From assembly GCA_047967505.1 (NCBI GenBank), contig CM106541.1: DNA of 64,000 nucleotides; one strand, written 5' to 3'. The notes beneath the pieces were generated by a model. It ran no database searches. It worked only from the letters and a program-made list of their open reading frames with translations, and had not been told where the DNA came from. Numbering within the stretch: the stretch's first letter is position 1; every line of letters starts with the position of its first letter. A program made the translations under genes and the position numbers. The stretch is from Dipteris shenzhenensis. Its lineage: Eukaryota > Polypodiophyta > Polypodiopsida > Gleicheniales. Below, piece by piece: positions 10,766 to 22,183 of the stretch.

Positions 10766-11419
10766 CCTAAAATGCAAGCAATAATATATAAAATATTTTG
10801 ATTTAAGCAACAGGCTGGAGTGCTCCTAACCTATTTAAGCAATAGGTTGGGTGCACCCCAAACCTATTGAGTGAGCAACAGGTTGGGGGTGCACCCCAGG
10901 GTCAACATGTAATAAGCTACTACCCTCATCCAAAATCTAGGGTATGGGGGGACAAGGCCCATATATAATATGCATGGATTTCCTGTAAAATTTTCAAATA
11001 TGCAAGGGAAAAATATGTCCCCCACCCTCAAAATATAAGGTATATACCTTAAAAAATATGCAAGATTTTAAGAGTTGTACATATTTTTCATTATATGTGA
11101 GGCCCAAGGGGGGGTCTTTTGGATGAGGGGGGGTAAAACAAAAAATACACTAAAATATGAAAACCCGTCTCCTTTCAAATTAATGTAACTTTTTCATGTG
11201 TTATCCAAATTTCAAGGTGAAAAGACATATTTGAAGATCTTTTAATGTAGAACACAACCATGTTAATTTGAATAACTTCTACTCATGGCATATTGTTAAA
11301 TTCATCTCATAATCAAGATTTGCATGGGTTTTCTTACTAAATGGAGTTAGCACCCAACCTGTTGCTCAACTCGATTAAAAATACTAATTTGAGCAACATG
11401 TGCTACTGAGATGTCACGC

Positions 11420-11480
11420 TCAACATCATGTGATCATATGTGCATAGCACCATCATGTGATCATATGTGCATAGCACTAA
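11420..11480. repeat. 30-bp direct repeat
   Basis: CATCATGTGATCATATGTGC followed by ATAGCAC occurs twice in tandem just before the LTR-like segment. Confidence 0.6.
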
Positions 11481-11484
11481 CCCA

Positions 11485-11858
11485 ATAGAGTGCTATATTG
11501 AAGGAAAGGGTTAGATGCCTTAACCCTAACCCTAAATGGGTTTGTATATATTCTACATTTTCAACTAAATCTAGTGTACAGTTAGTCATTTGTGGTGTGC
11601 TCTCTATCTGTGCCCTCTCTCCTCATCCCCACTCTTCTCCTACTCTTCTCCTCTCCCCTCTTCATATTTTGTCATAGTATCAGAGCATGGTTCTACCTTC
11701 CATTGAGGCGCCATCCTTATGAGAGATATTGAGTGATAGAGAAATTCCATCCATTGGTGAGAGAATTCTATCCATGAGAGCTTGAGAGATTTTTGTTAAT
11801 CTCCTTCCATTCAATTCATTGTTCTTTGTGAGAGAGAGATGTGTATTTCTTAGTTCAT

Positions 11859-11903
<45 letters not shown>

Positions 11904-12300
11904 AGACATCTATTCTATTGAGAGATTGTGTGAAAGAGAGAGTTCATTCCTTTTAGAGATATATTTTGTGAGATAGATTTGTGAGGAGTTCTTCTTCTTC
12001 TTCTTCTTCTTCTTCTTAGAGAGAGAGATAGGTACTTCTGAGACAAAGAGAAACCTATGTCTTTCTTCTGATAGATTTTTTTTTTTTTGAGAGAGAGAAC
12101 TTCATTCTTGATTGAAAGTCACAGAGAGTTGATTAGCGATCCATAGGTAGCTGCTTCTTCTACGACTCCATAGGATACAACATCTCCCAACTCACAGTGC
12201 ACCAGCCCTACAAATGCTCCATCCACAGGTTTCGTCGAATGGGGTGAATGGAGACCTCTATCTTCTTCCAAGGTCTCTGCAAAAGAAAAGCCATGTGGAT
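11485..12300 (+). repeat. LTR end, primer-binding site and leader of an LTR retrotransposon
   Basis: A pyrimidine-rich segment ends TTTTGTCA at 11,674 and is followed by TAGTATCAGAGCATGG. This contains TATCAGAGC, the core of the initiator-tRNA-Met primer site used by plant copia and many gypsy elements. A purine-rich leader with (AG)n at 11,860-11,900 and (TTC)n at 11,990-12,016 follows. The 5' edge of the LTR is not clear, and no coding region follows because the sequence changes before a CACTA end at 12,582. Confidence 0.45.
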
Positions 12301-12581
12301 AAGACTTAACTACAATTAAGTTAATATAACCTTGGTTATATTGGTATGGTTAAGTTACCTTGGGTTTGCTTGGATTGGTCAATAGCTGGCCATGTGGAAG
12401 CCCTATCCATAGGTGCCACATCAGCATCCATGTGTCACCTTATCTTGCCATCTGATCGCCTGCCACGTGAGCATACACGGTGCCACATCACCACCAACTT
12501 TCACATCATCCAAGAGAGCTTAGTTTACCACATCAGTAGCATTATCTAATCAGCATGCCACGTGGTAGTGACACCTCATCA

Positions 12582-14433
12582 CACTACTACACACGGATCC
12601 TATTGCGATGTTTACATACTGACGTTTAGCACGCACATGGCGCTAATCATGGGTATGAAAAGCACGTCCTGTAAAGCGTTGCTATATAGCGACTTTAGGC
12701 AAACGTCGCTATATCGCGACTATTACAAAGGTCGTTATATAGCACCTTTTAAGTGTCGCTATATAGCGACACTGATATACTATTTTATAGCGATGTTTTC
12801 CAAAGAGGTTTTTTACTCATATAGGACTTAAAAGTTAGTTTTTTCCAATGACAAATTTTTTTAAATTTTCATACTTGTTTGATCTCATAGAGAATAAGAA
12901 TATCAGAGCATGTACATCAAGCCTTTGAAGCTCATATATTCATGTCCAAGTTTGAGATGAAAAAAATCAATCAAGAGCATTTACATCAACTGTTTCATCT
13001 TGAGCCAAGTCTAAGGCGCCAAACAAGTCTATCTCCAACTCTATATCAAGTTGATCTCCTATATCATCGTACTCTAGCATTGTACATTCACCTAAAAGTA
13101 CTTGATCATCTTCTTGAATAAAGTGTGGTGATTCTTGATGATCGTTGTCTTCTTCCTCAATATCATGATCTCCATCTTCCTCCCGTGTGATGTCATTATG
13201 TGCATCTTTCTCTTGGCTCATATTGTGATCTTCATCTTCTTCGCTAGATTCATCGGGATCAATTGGATCGGGAATTGGTAGTGGCATCTCCATATCCACA
13301 TCTCTATCTTCAAAAATTTGCTTACTTCATGGTGCAACTTGGATCACGTACCACCATCTTGGATCAGAACGATCCGAATGAAAAACCACCTATATTGAAG
13401 ATGGGTGCCAAATGTCGTCAATTATATATATGAAATTATGCTCAAGTACATGTATCAATAAATCTTTAAAAACGAAAGCTTCGATTAATTAAATCATTAG
13501 TATGCACCTGCTCATCACAGTGCCCAGGAAGAAAAAAGTATCACTTTCATCGGTCCAATGTTTGGTGGAGTCTATTGCAAAGAAACCGTTGCTATCTTTT
13601 CTCATTGTCGCATGGGGACCGTTGTAAATAGTTCTAAACCATTTTACATCAAGAATGAAAATACTAAATCATCTAAAATCAACTTCATAGATTTCGCGTA
13701 TGGTTCCACAGTAATCCAACTGTGAGGAGAGAAGATTGGTATCCAAAGCACTTGCTCAGCTATCTTGTGTGAAGTTAGCCATGACTCTGCAATCATACGT
13801 GACTCTCTTTGAATCAATGCGTTCCACGTGAAAATGTCATCCATATGACAATAATGCACTGTACTTTTTGTACTGTAAAAGAGCATCATTAAAACAATGA
13901 AGATGCATCTATTTTATAGTGTATATTGCCACAAATAATTACTTAATTATGTCAAGAGGTAAGAAACTTACATGCACCATACATCTAGATGATAACTCTC
14001 GCTCGCACTCGTTTATTGTCTCTCCATCGCATTCAACTTTACATAGAGCCAGTTGTAGCCAATCAAGTGACATGTGAGTGGGGAGAAGAGCTAGATCCCG
14101 TGGATATGGTTGTGATCGCCTATACATTACTCTGAATCTCGTCCTTGCATTTATTCTTTCTGCTTTGGCCACTTCATATCTCTCAATCCACTTCTGCATC
14201 TGAGGGCTATTGAGGATACAAAACTTATTGAATTTCTCCATTTGCTCTCCGCTCATCTTTCTTTCAATCCCTTTTCCTTGGAGTACCTCGCCAACGATGC
14301 GATCATCATCCTTGTTATGCCAAGCTTGCAGCATATCGGGATCCATGGATGCAAGAAACTCCATGATATATACTAATGACTCTTGCACAAGCCATCCCTC
14401 TGCCATGCTTGGCTTTTGGTCTTGCTCTTTGTT
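12582..14433 (-). mobile_element. family-1 CACTA fragment (left end and transposase 3' half)
   Basis: Starts CACTACTACACACGGATCC, matching the left terminus at 43,425. It continues with subterminal motifs related to GTCGCTATATAGCGAC (12,670-12,780) and exons equivalent to exons 8, 7 and the 3' part of exon 6 of the intact TNP2 gene. The match stops at about 14,433 within exon 6 and the sequence switches to copia reverse transcriptase after a short unassigned stretch. The bases before the terminus are TCA; the other end is lost, so a target duplication cannot be checked. Confidence 0.85.
12967..14433 (-). pseudogene. TNP2 transposase pseudogene, C-terminal exons
   Basis: Three remnants on the minus strand: 13,939-14,433 (MAEGWLVQESLVYI, then the region after DUF4218), about 13,510-13,900 (DUF4216-like exon, frame disturbed) and 12,967-13,299 or slightly longer (acidic tail with EDEDHNMSQE and ELEIDLFGALDLAQDETVDVNAL). 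N-terminal and catalytic exons are absent. Confidence 0.8.
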
Positions 14434-14488
14434 GAAGCTGTGATAGTATACTCTTGGAATTCTGGTGCACCTTTCCTCATCTTGCAAG

Positions 14489-15342
14489 GTTTGATAAGTA
14501 CAAGGCTTGGTTTTGATTATCAAGATAGTTTTGCTCCCACAGCTCGACTAACCACAATTCGTAGTGTTTTGGCTTTAGCAACCCAAGGAAGTTGGCCTGT
14601 GTTTTAGATGGATGTTAAATCCGCCTTTCTGAATGGAGATCTCAAGGAGGATGTATACATGGAACAATCACCAGGTTTTGTGATCCCCGATTCAGAAGGT
14701 AAAGTCTATAAACTGAAGAAGGCACTTTACAGGCTGAAACAGGCCCCACGAGCATGGTACTAGCGGATTGATGCCTACTTTCTGCAAAACGAGTTTAGGA
14801 GGAGCCCATCTGATGCAAATTTGTTTATCTACAGAGAAGGAGGCAAGTGTATGATCGTGATCCTTTATGTGGATGACCTTGTCATAACAGGGAATTATGA
14901 AGAAAAGATCTCCAGACAAAGCAGTTGCTAGGAAGAGATTTGAAATGATAGACCTCGGACTGATGCATTTCTGTTTGGGGATTGAAGTTTGGCAAGAGCC
15001 AAAATAGATCATCTCATAGCTGAAGTATGTTGGAGAGATACTGAAGGCATTTGGCATGGCTAAGTGCAAGACAATTGGCACCCCTTTGGAGGTTGACGTG
15101 AAGCTCTCAAATGAGGATTCATCACCACTGGTGGACGAAGTGAAGTACAGAAGGCTTGTGGGTAGTTTGATTTACTTGCGCAACACGCGGCCGGACATCA
15201 GCTTTGCGACTGGTGTACTAAGCAGGTTTTCCAATAAGCCTCGGGAGAACCATTGGAGGGTAGGAATGCGAATGCTGAAATACATTAAAAGCACACTTAA
15301 TTATCGCATCACCAATACTAAGGGCAACATATTGACCGGATT
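14489..15342 (+). pseudogene. copia reverse transcriptase fragment
   Basis: Contains [37 protein letters not shown] and YVDDLVITGN in one or adjacent frames, then the region up to the start of RNase H (RRLVGSLIYLRNTRPDISFA). It has a TAG at 14,761 and a frameshift near 14,925. It parallels 18,500-19,565 in the neighbouring copia copy and provides an uninterrupted reference for two MITE insertion sites there. The left edge joins CACTA DNA; the right edge switches to family-2 CACTA DNA at about 15,342. Confidence 0.8.
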
Positions 15343-16350
15343 TTTCAACACCCCTTGCTCCAAAATGCACACTTTCATATTGCTCCATTTGGATCTTTCG
15401 TGCCTCCACGTGCTGCAGAGTGGGTTCCTCCCTCGCTGACTTCATTGCTATCTTCCACTCACACTTGTGAGCGGTGTGGGGCGAGCCCCTTGGTGGTTGA
15501 CCTCCCTCGAGCCTGGCAAGCTCCACTAGTGCCTGCCTCTTAAGCGAAGATCTTTTATTGCCAAGTATCATAACAATCTTTGACTTGGCCCATTTATCTC
15601 TGAACTAAACATTAGGGGGGTTAGGATATCTAGAGCGGACAGCAGCGAGGGTCTCATTAGCCAACCTCTTTGGATGGTCTTTGTAGTGGATAAAGTAATC
15701 TCTGTAATTGTTAGCAATTACAGAGCGCATGAAGGCCATGATGTCTTTCCCTCATGCATCCATCAAGATGCCTCTTGTCTGAGTGATGTCATAGAAGATC
15801 GTATCATCACCTGGAGGCACATCTAAATCATCTCAATCATCCTCATCCCCACCACCACCCCTCCCAAAGCATTGTGCCATGCATCCCCCACCACTCTCCC
15901 TGCTACTATGCCTGCTACCATGTCGTGTCCAGCTAGTACGCTGGCCACTCATAGCTGGAGATTGCATAGGACTACGTGGACCACTCGTAGCTATAGAACT
16001 GAGTCTCAACTACATAAGAGTACGCCGATAGCTCTACAAGAAAAAAGGACCTCCTGATGGCATGGGGGAAGGGGCATAAGATGGCATGGGGGAAGGGGCA
16101 TAAGACGGCATGGGGGAAGGGGCTCAATTGTGTAGCTAGCTAGGATGTGTTGACTCCACTGGGGTAATCTCAGCTAGTGTGGGGTTGGGGTGGTTTGGAG
16201 TCTATAGTGCTAACTCCTAGGGGGTGTTTAGAGTACCCATCATGTAGCCGTATAACTCTGTAGGACTAGGAGGGTGCCCTAAAAGGTTATATAACTCCCT
16301 AAAAATAGACTCCCAGAGATTAGCTGAGCCTTAAGAGCTTCGTGGCCACA
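15343..16350 (-). pseudogene. family-2 Ptta/En/Spm accessory gene, second copy
   Basis: Minus-strand frame with LARLEGGQPPRG, EWKIAMKSAREEPTLQHVEA and QYESVHFGARGVE, the conserved block of the plant Transposase_24 (Ptta/En/Spm) family. At two positions where the copy at 33-34 kb has TAG stops this copy has CAG, so it is less damaged there. It is cut off at 15,343 before the C-terminal exons and carries other frame breaks. Confidence 0.7.
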
Positions 16351-16839
16351 TGATGAGCTAGAAAAAAGAAAAAAAGAAGATTACTGATGAGCTGAGAAGA
16401 GAAAAAGAAGAGAAAAAGAGAGAGAAAAGGGAAGGGAAGAGAAGAGAAGGGAAGGGAAGGGAAGAGAAGAGAAGCGAAGGGAAGGGAAGGAAAGCATCAA
16501 AAACTGTCGGAGCGCATCTATAGAAGAGCTTTCTGGCCACATGATGAACTGGAAAAAAGAAAAAAAGAAGATTACTGATGAGCTCAAAAGAGAAAAAGAA
16601 GAGAAAAAGAGAGAAAAATTACCAGGAAAAGAGAGGGAAAGAGAGGATAAAAGAGAGAAGGAAAGAGAGACAAATATAGGAAAAGAGAGAAGAAAAGAGA
16701 GGCAAATCCTTTTCTTATAAGTGGAAGTGGAAAGGGAAAGGGAAAGGGAAGAGGAAAGAGAACGGAAAGGAAAGGGAAGGGAAGAGAAGAGAAGGGAAGG
16801 GAAGGGAAGGGAAGAGAAGGGAAGGGAAGGGTCTAAAAT

Positions 16840-17560
16840 TGTTGGAGTGTGACGCGTTTGAGAAGCGTGTCTATTTTTGCATATAACAGCGTGTCTATAG
16901 ACGCGGCTATCTGTTTCTAAAAACAGAGTAGATGCGTCTATAGACACGCTTGTAGACGCGGTTTTAGACGCGCTCTCAGACACATCCATAGACGCGCTCC
17001 GACAGACGGACTATTCTAAAAAGTCAAAAAGACATGCGCCCGACACAAAAGCATAGCACTGATACCAAAAACATTCGTTTCTTGGATACGACAAAGGACG
17101 AATCCAAAGAGAGCAACTTTCAAAGAAGATCAAGCGTAAAGAGACTTACCTTGGATAGAGGTATGGAAGCTTCTTTTCCTTCTTCAAAGTTGCTTCTCTT
17201 CCTTGTTCACCCTTTGCTTCATGTGTGCTTGGAGATGATTGTGTAAGCCTGGAGGTAAGTGTGGGTACTTGTAGATAAGTGTCAGTACTGTGGGTCTATT
17301 AATAGCAAAGCAAGCAAGCCATGCGAAGCTTAAGGTATGTGAAGAAAAGCAAAGCAAGCCTACTAAAAGTAGATTTGAAAATTGCGTCTATAAGCACATC
17401 TAATGGTGCGTCTATACACGCATCTAAATACACATGTAATTGCCCATGTAAATACACAGAGCAGACGCAGTTTTAGATGTGCCTATAGATGCACACCACA
17501 AAATAGACAGACATGGTTTTAGACATGCCTTTAGATGCACCATAGAGTTTTAAGATTAAA
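16840..17560. promoter_or_regulatory. GCGTCTATAGACGC motif cluster between divergent family-2 genes
   Basis: Many copies of words such as GCGTCTATAGACGC, GACGCGGTTTTAGACG and GTGCGTCTATA lie between the accessory gene (left) and transposase exon 1 (right). The same words occur at both ends of the complete family-2 element. By analogy with maize Spm, whose TNPA protein binds subterminal and promoter repeats, these are likely binding sites; that role is inferred. Confidence 0.55.
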
Positions 17561-17602
17561 TATTTGAAGAAAAGCAAATTTTTTGGGTTATTTATTTGTA
17601 GG

Positions 17603-17711
17603 ATGTCTTCATCTTCAACAAGTAGCTCCAGTGAGGATGAATCCCTCCGTATCCACCATCGCAAAATGTGGTTGGAGCAAAAAATCAAATGTATGTGTGA
17701 TCGATGTCGAG
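17603..17711 (+). pseudogene. family-2 TNP2 exon 1
   Basis: MSSSSTSSSSEDESLRIHHR followed by KMWLEQKIKCMCDRCR, parallel to the serine/acidic start and CxC..C motif of the family-1 transposase exon 1. It is joined directly to copia DNA, so nothing downstream of exon 1 is present. Confidence 0.6.
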
Positions 17712-18251
17712 GAAACATTCCTTTCCAGACAACCAGGTCCAGGATATCCATCCATCACCGCCACTAGTAGCAGACCGAACTCCCCCAATGGTGCTTGGGA
17801 GGATTCAAGACAAAGAACATAAAGAAGAGCTTGCAGAACTACAACGGCAATGGCCATTCCCGAAGTTGGTAAAGCAGCTTTTGGATGGCAGAGAACCTCC
17901 AGCCATTGAGGAGGAACCATCAGAACACCACCAGTCCAAGAGATTAGAGGAGCAAAGAAGGGCGCAGGAACACTTGGTCAACTATGCTTTGATGACAGAA
18001 GTGATCCATTTTGATGAACCCAAGTGTCTTGAAGAGGCACAGGGTGATGATAGGTGGCTGGAGGCTATGCAGTCGGAGTATGGCTCCATAATGAAGAACA
18101 ACACTTGGGACCTTGTGGATCGACCACCAAATTGCAAGGTAATCGGAACCAAGTGGGTATACAAGACCAAGTACAAGTCCGATGACACGTTGGATAAGTA
18201 CAAGGCTCGGCTCGTGGCAAAAGGATTTGCATAGGTACATGGTTTTGATTA

Positions 18252-18498
18252 CTCGGGGGGGTCACTATGTATAAACCCTCTATATCACGTGCGTTCAAGG
18301 CCTATATTTAAAGTCCCTTATCTGTAAAAAATTTCATTAATAAAATGTACCCCTTTTCTATACAAATCTGTAAATTTTTTCCAAAACTATTTTAAATAGT
18401 CCCTTATGTATATTTATTTCTGTAAATTTTAGAAATAAAAAAAATCCTTCTGTTGAACTCACGTGATAGGGTTACATATGATGAGTGACCCCCCCGAG
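18252..18498 (+). mobile_element. 247-bp MITE, copy B
   Basis: CTCGGGGGGGTCACTATG at the left, inverse CTCGGGGGGGTCACTCATC at the right, 247 bp. Flanks TTTGATTA / TTAGATTA are an 8-bp duplication with one mismatch. The sister copia fragment at about 14,510 has the same site without an insert. Opposite orientation to copy C, 74 bp away. Confidence 0.92.
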
Positions 18499-18572
18499 TT
18501 AGATTATCGCGATACTTTTGCTCCCACAGCTCGACTAACCACAAGTGGTAGTGTTTTGGCTTTTGCTACCCA

Positions 18573-18819
18573 CTCGGGGGGGTCACTCATCATATGTAAC
18601 CCTATCACGTGAGTTCGACAGAAGGATATTTTTTATTCCTAAAAATTACAGAAATAAATATACATAAGGGACTATTTAAAATAGTTTTGGAAAAAATTTA
18701 CAGATTTGTATAGAAAAGGGGTACATTTTATTAATGAAAAAATTTACAGATAAGGGATTTTAAATATAGGCCTTGAACGCACGTGATATAGAGGGTTTAT
18801 ACATAGTGACCCCCCCGAG
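18573..18819 (-). mobile_element. 247-bp MITE, copy C
   Basis: 247 bp with perfect 15-bp terminal inverted repeats and a perfect 8-bp duplication GCTACCCA (18,565-18,572 and 18,820-18,827). The uninterrupted equivalent is at about 14,570-14,600 (GCTTTAGCAACCCAAGGAAG), which has a single copy of this site. Confidence 0.95.
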
Positions 18820-20055
18820 GCTACCCAGGGAAGTTGGCCCGTGTTTTAGATGGATGTGAAATATACCTTTTTGAATGGAGACCTCAAGGAGGAGGTATAC
18901 ATGGAACAACCACCAGGTTTTGAGATCCCCGGTTCAGAAGGTAAAGTCTGCAAATTGAAGAAGGCACTTTACGAGCTAAAACACACCCCACAAGCGTGGT
19001 ACCAATGAATTGATGCCTACTTTTTGCAAAATAGGTTCAGGAGGAGCCCATCTGATGCAAATTTGTATATCTTTAGAGAAGGAGGCAAGTGTATGATCGT
19101 GGTCCTTTATGTGGATGACCTTGTCATAACAGGGAACCATGAAGAGAAGATCTCGCAGACGAAGCATTTGCTAGGAAGAGAGTTTGAATTGACAGACCTC
19201 AGACTGATGCATTTCTATTTGTGGATTGAATTTTGGCAGGAGCCAAAAAGATCTTCATTTCACAACCGAAGTATGCTAGAGAAATACTAAAGACAGTTGG
19301 TACCCCTATGGAGGTTGATGCAAAACTCTCAAACAAGGATGCATCACCACTGGTGGACGAAGCGAAGTACAGAAGGCTTGTGGGCAGCTTGATTTAGTTG
19401 TGCAACACACAGCCGGACATCAGTTTTGCGACTAGTGTACTAAGCAAGTTTTCCAATAAGCCCCGAGAGAACCATTGGAGGGCAGGTATGCGGGTGTTGA
19501 AATACATCAAAGGCACACTTGATTATGGCATCACCTATACCAAGGGCAACATCTTGACCGGATTCTATGACTCAGATTGGGCAAGAGACGTGGACAGCAG
19601 GAGATCAGCGACATGTTTTTGTTTCTCACTTGGATCTGGAGCTGTCATGGGTCAGCAAGAAGCAACCCATAGTTGCCCTTTGTTCTACCAAGGCCGAGTA
19701 CAAATCTGCATGCTTTGCTTCTTGTGAGGCACTGTGGTTGAGGAGGATTTTGGGGGACATGGGTGCAGTGCAGAACAAGCCTACGCAGTTATCATGTGAC
19801 AATCAGAGTTGCATGGCGATTGCAAAGAACCCGATGTTCCACGAGCCTCACACAAAACACATTGAGATTCAATATCACTTTGTACGCAAGCTCATCATGG
19901 ATGGAGAGGTCAACTTGGTGTACTATCCGACTATAGAGAATGTTGCGGACATCTTCACGAAGGCTCTTGGAAGAGACTTGCTGGAGAGGCATCTTCATTG
20001 ACTTGGCATTGGGCCGAAAAAATAAGTTCACTTACGGGTGGACATTGAGGGGGGG

Positions 20056-21036
20056 TGTTAGATATCAATGCTCCACTCTCATGTAACTATACAGGAACCA
20101 CCTAACTCTATTTGTAAGCCCCCCATATGAGGAGAAGAAATTTGAGTAGCTTGATTATCGAGTAGGTCTTGGTTTGGAAACCAGATGGGGGCCATGTGTG
20201 GCCTGATGGCTAGATGGCTTTAGATAAAGTTGGCACACTGCCAACTAGGCTACATGCAAGTGTGGGAAGGCATGCCTTGACTGACCGCACTGAGGGTACA
20301 CAGAGCATTTCCTGGGATAGCCCATTCTCGAGTTGTGGGGCCCGTTTGGAGCCTCAGATGATCCCGGATGGCTCTGAACGGAGACTGTAGGTTAGTTGAT
20401 CTATTTTGTGCACTGGTTCTATCGTATGGTTGGTCGCCTATTTTGGGCTCAGGGGTTCACTATGTATAAACCCTCAATATCACGTGCGTTCAAGGCCTAT
20501 TTGTAAAATCCCTTATTTGTAATTTTTCCATTAATAAAATGTAACCTTTTTCTATACAAATCTGTAAAATTTTCCCAAAATCAATTTAAATACTCCCTTA
20601 TGTAAATTAATTTATGTAAAATTTAGATATTAAAAATATCCTTCTGTTGAACTCACATGATAGGGTTACATATCATGACTGACCCCCCCGAGATTTCGGG
20701 ACCGACCCCCAGTCGACTATTTTGGGCAGACTAGGTCGGTCACCCAACTGAGCCTAACCGGCTACGACTGGTGGCTATATAAGAGCAAGCCCGTGAAGCT
20801 CATTTCATCACTGGGCTATAGCAACCCCGATTCCCTAGCATCCAGCCTCTGTCTTCTACTATTTCCAACACACCATCGAAGCTTCTTTCACAAGAGTGCA
20901 CGATTGGGAGGCAGTGCCATCTATTGTATCAGTTCTATAGTAATCAAATTTTTGATTCTCCATACTATCTTGTTTTCTCTCTTGTGTACGAGATCCTGTT
21001 ATCTGTTGAGCACAAATGTTGTATTATTTTCTTACA
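20056..21036 (+). repeat. copia LTR (3' LTR), carrying MITE D
   Basis: Begins TGTTAGATATCAATG directly after the polypurine tract and ends ATTATTTTCTTACA, so TG..CA. Length 981 bp, of which 245 bp is MITE D plus an 8-bp duplication. Contains a TATATAAGAGC box near 20,776. Matches in reverse the LTR beginning at 63,329, and is distantly related to the solo LTR at 27,140-27,746. Confidence 0.85.
20448..20692 (+). mobile_element. 247-bp MITE family, copy D (245 bp)
   Basis: Diverged copy: left terminus CTCAGGGGTTCACTATG, right terminus intact. Flanks ATTTTGGG / ATTTCGGG form an 8-bp duplication with one mismatch. The LTR at 63.3-64.0 kb holds the empty site (CCTATTTCGAGACC on the LTR strand), confirming insertion here. 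Confidence 0.9.
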
Positions 21037-21157
21037 TATTCGTCACTAGGAAGTGACTCTGTGCTCAAATACCACTTTCATCAGTTTTGCAGATTTGCCC
21101 TTGTGAGGTAAAAGTTGTGTTTTTTGCAGTGACATAATATTTTTGCAGTGATCTATA

Positions 21158-22140
21158 ATGGCGTCTAATGCTCTTTCACAGATTGTCACTGAAAAGCTTG
21201 ACAAAAACAACTTCCAAGCATGGAACTTTAGAATGACAAATTTCTTTAAGGGAAAAGGCTATTGGGAGTTCATTACTAGAGCTGAACAAGAACCAGTTAT
21301 TCCTAATGTTCCCAATCAATAGGAGTTGTAGGCATTTAAAGGTTGGCATGAGAGAGACAGAAAAGTTATGTACTGGCTGTCTATCAGTATTTCAAAGAGA
21401 TTTCAAATTCTATGATTCTACATATTCAAGGTGCAAGTACACTAAAGGAGGCATGGGATACTTTGACAAAAATGTATAGCACAAATACACAAGCCAGGAA
21501 AATGCAGCTCAAGCAGGAGTTGCATAATGTGCAGAGAGAAAATATGAGCATCAATGACTACCACATGAAGGTGAAGAAGATTGCAGATGCGCTTGCTTCC
21601 ATTGGGTCACCAGTGGAAGATGATGATTTAGTTTATGTGACCTTGAATGGTGTAGGAAAGGATTATGCATAATTCTGAACATCCATTGTCGTCCGTGAAA
21701 AATTTCCTGATTTTGAGGAGTTGATTGCTCTTCTAATTTCTGAAGAGCAGAGAAATGGTGGTTCATCTTCTTCAGGAGGAACTTCAAAAGAACCTATCTT
21801 CTTCTCAAATGCTGGAAGAGATAGAGGCAGAGGTAGAGCAGGCTGATCTGGAGGCCATGGTAGAAATCAAAATATGCAGCAAATTCAAGAAAACTAGTCC
21901 TATGGAGGAGGACGTGGTAACCTTAGAGGCAGGGGGAGCCAAAGAGGTCGTGGTGGATGGCAGAGAGGCCAAAATGCAAACAACAATGTTGAATGCTGCT
22001 ATTGTGGTAAAATGGGTCATATGGCTAAAGACTGCTATAAAAAGCAAAATGACATCATGACTGGAAAATTGCAGCAAGGCAATTATGCATCCTCTAGTAG
22101 ACAGGGTGATGACAAAAATGAGCATTTGTTTATGGTGTAG
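21158..22140 (+). pseudogene. copia gag remnant
   Basis: Starts MASNALSQIVTEKLDKNNFQ, then the UBN2-type gag block (GASTLKEAWDTLTKMYSTNT, MKVKKIADALASIG), a basic G/R-rich stretch and a CCHC zinc knuckle CCYCGKMGHMAKDC at about 21,993-22,035 that would bind RNA. Broken by TAG at 21,320 and 21,329, TAA at about 21,670 and TAG at 22,138, plus a frame change near 21,700. Confidence 0.85.
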
Positions 22141-22183
22141 CACATGACCAATTCTGTGAGAAGTGCAGAAGAAAGCAATGATG

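Larger units (their letters stand above)
15343..17711 (-). mobile_element. family-2 CACTA fragment, inverted copy of 31,964-34,097
   Basis: Reads as the reverse complement of the middle of the complete family-2 element: accessory gene (minus strand, 15,343-16,350), its leader intron, the GCGTCTATAGACGC-rich shared promoter (16,840-17,560) and exon 1 of the transposase on the plus strand (about 17,603-17,711). Copia sequence lies on both sides. A local direct duplication of about 200 bp around 16,345-16,560 is absent from the other copy. Confidence 0.8.
17712..20001 (+). pseudogene. copia reverse transcriptase / RNase H remnant
   Basis: Frame order: linker with EPPAIEEEPSEHHQSKRLEE, start of RT (NNTWDLVDRPPNCKVIGTKW, DKYKARLVAKGFA), a TAG at 18,232-18,234, then MITE B and MITE C, RT core with YVDDLVITGN (about 19,110), and RNase H with SCDNQSCMAIAKNPMFHE, KHIEIQYHFVRKL and IFTKAL ending at 20,001. 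Further damage includes a TGA near 18,997 and frameshifts around 19,290 and 19,570. Not functional. Confidence 0.85.
17712..21036 (+). mobile_element. Ty1/copia element, 3' half with LTR
   Basis: Linker (from about 17,712), reverse transcriptase, RNase H, polypurine tract (TTGAGGGGGGG ending at 20,055) and an LTR at 20,056-21,036. The 5' half and 5' LTR are missing. Three MITE copies sit inside: two in the reverse transcriptase frame and one in the LTR. A second LTR of this family, without the MITE, starts at 63,329 in reverse orientation. Confidence 0.85.

Noticed and set aside
12582-14433. Treating 3,680-14,433 as one CACTA element
   Set aside because: The two ends have the wrong relative orientation: transposase pieces run plus at 6.4 kb and minus at 13-14 kb, so they are two separate fragments.
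18065-18298. Recurring short peptide start MNARDIEGLYIVTPP in several places
   Set aside because: It is the translated right arm of the 247-bp MITE, which has no coding capacity.
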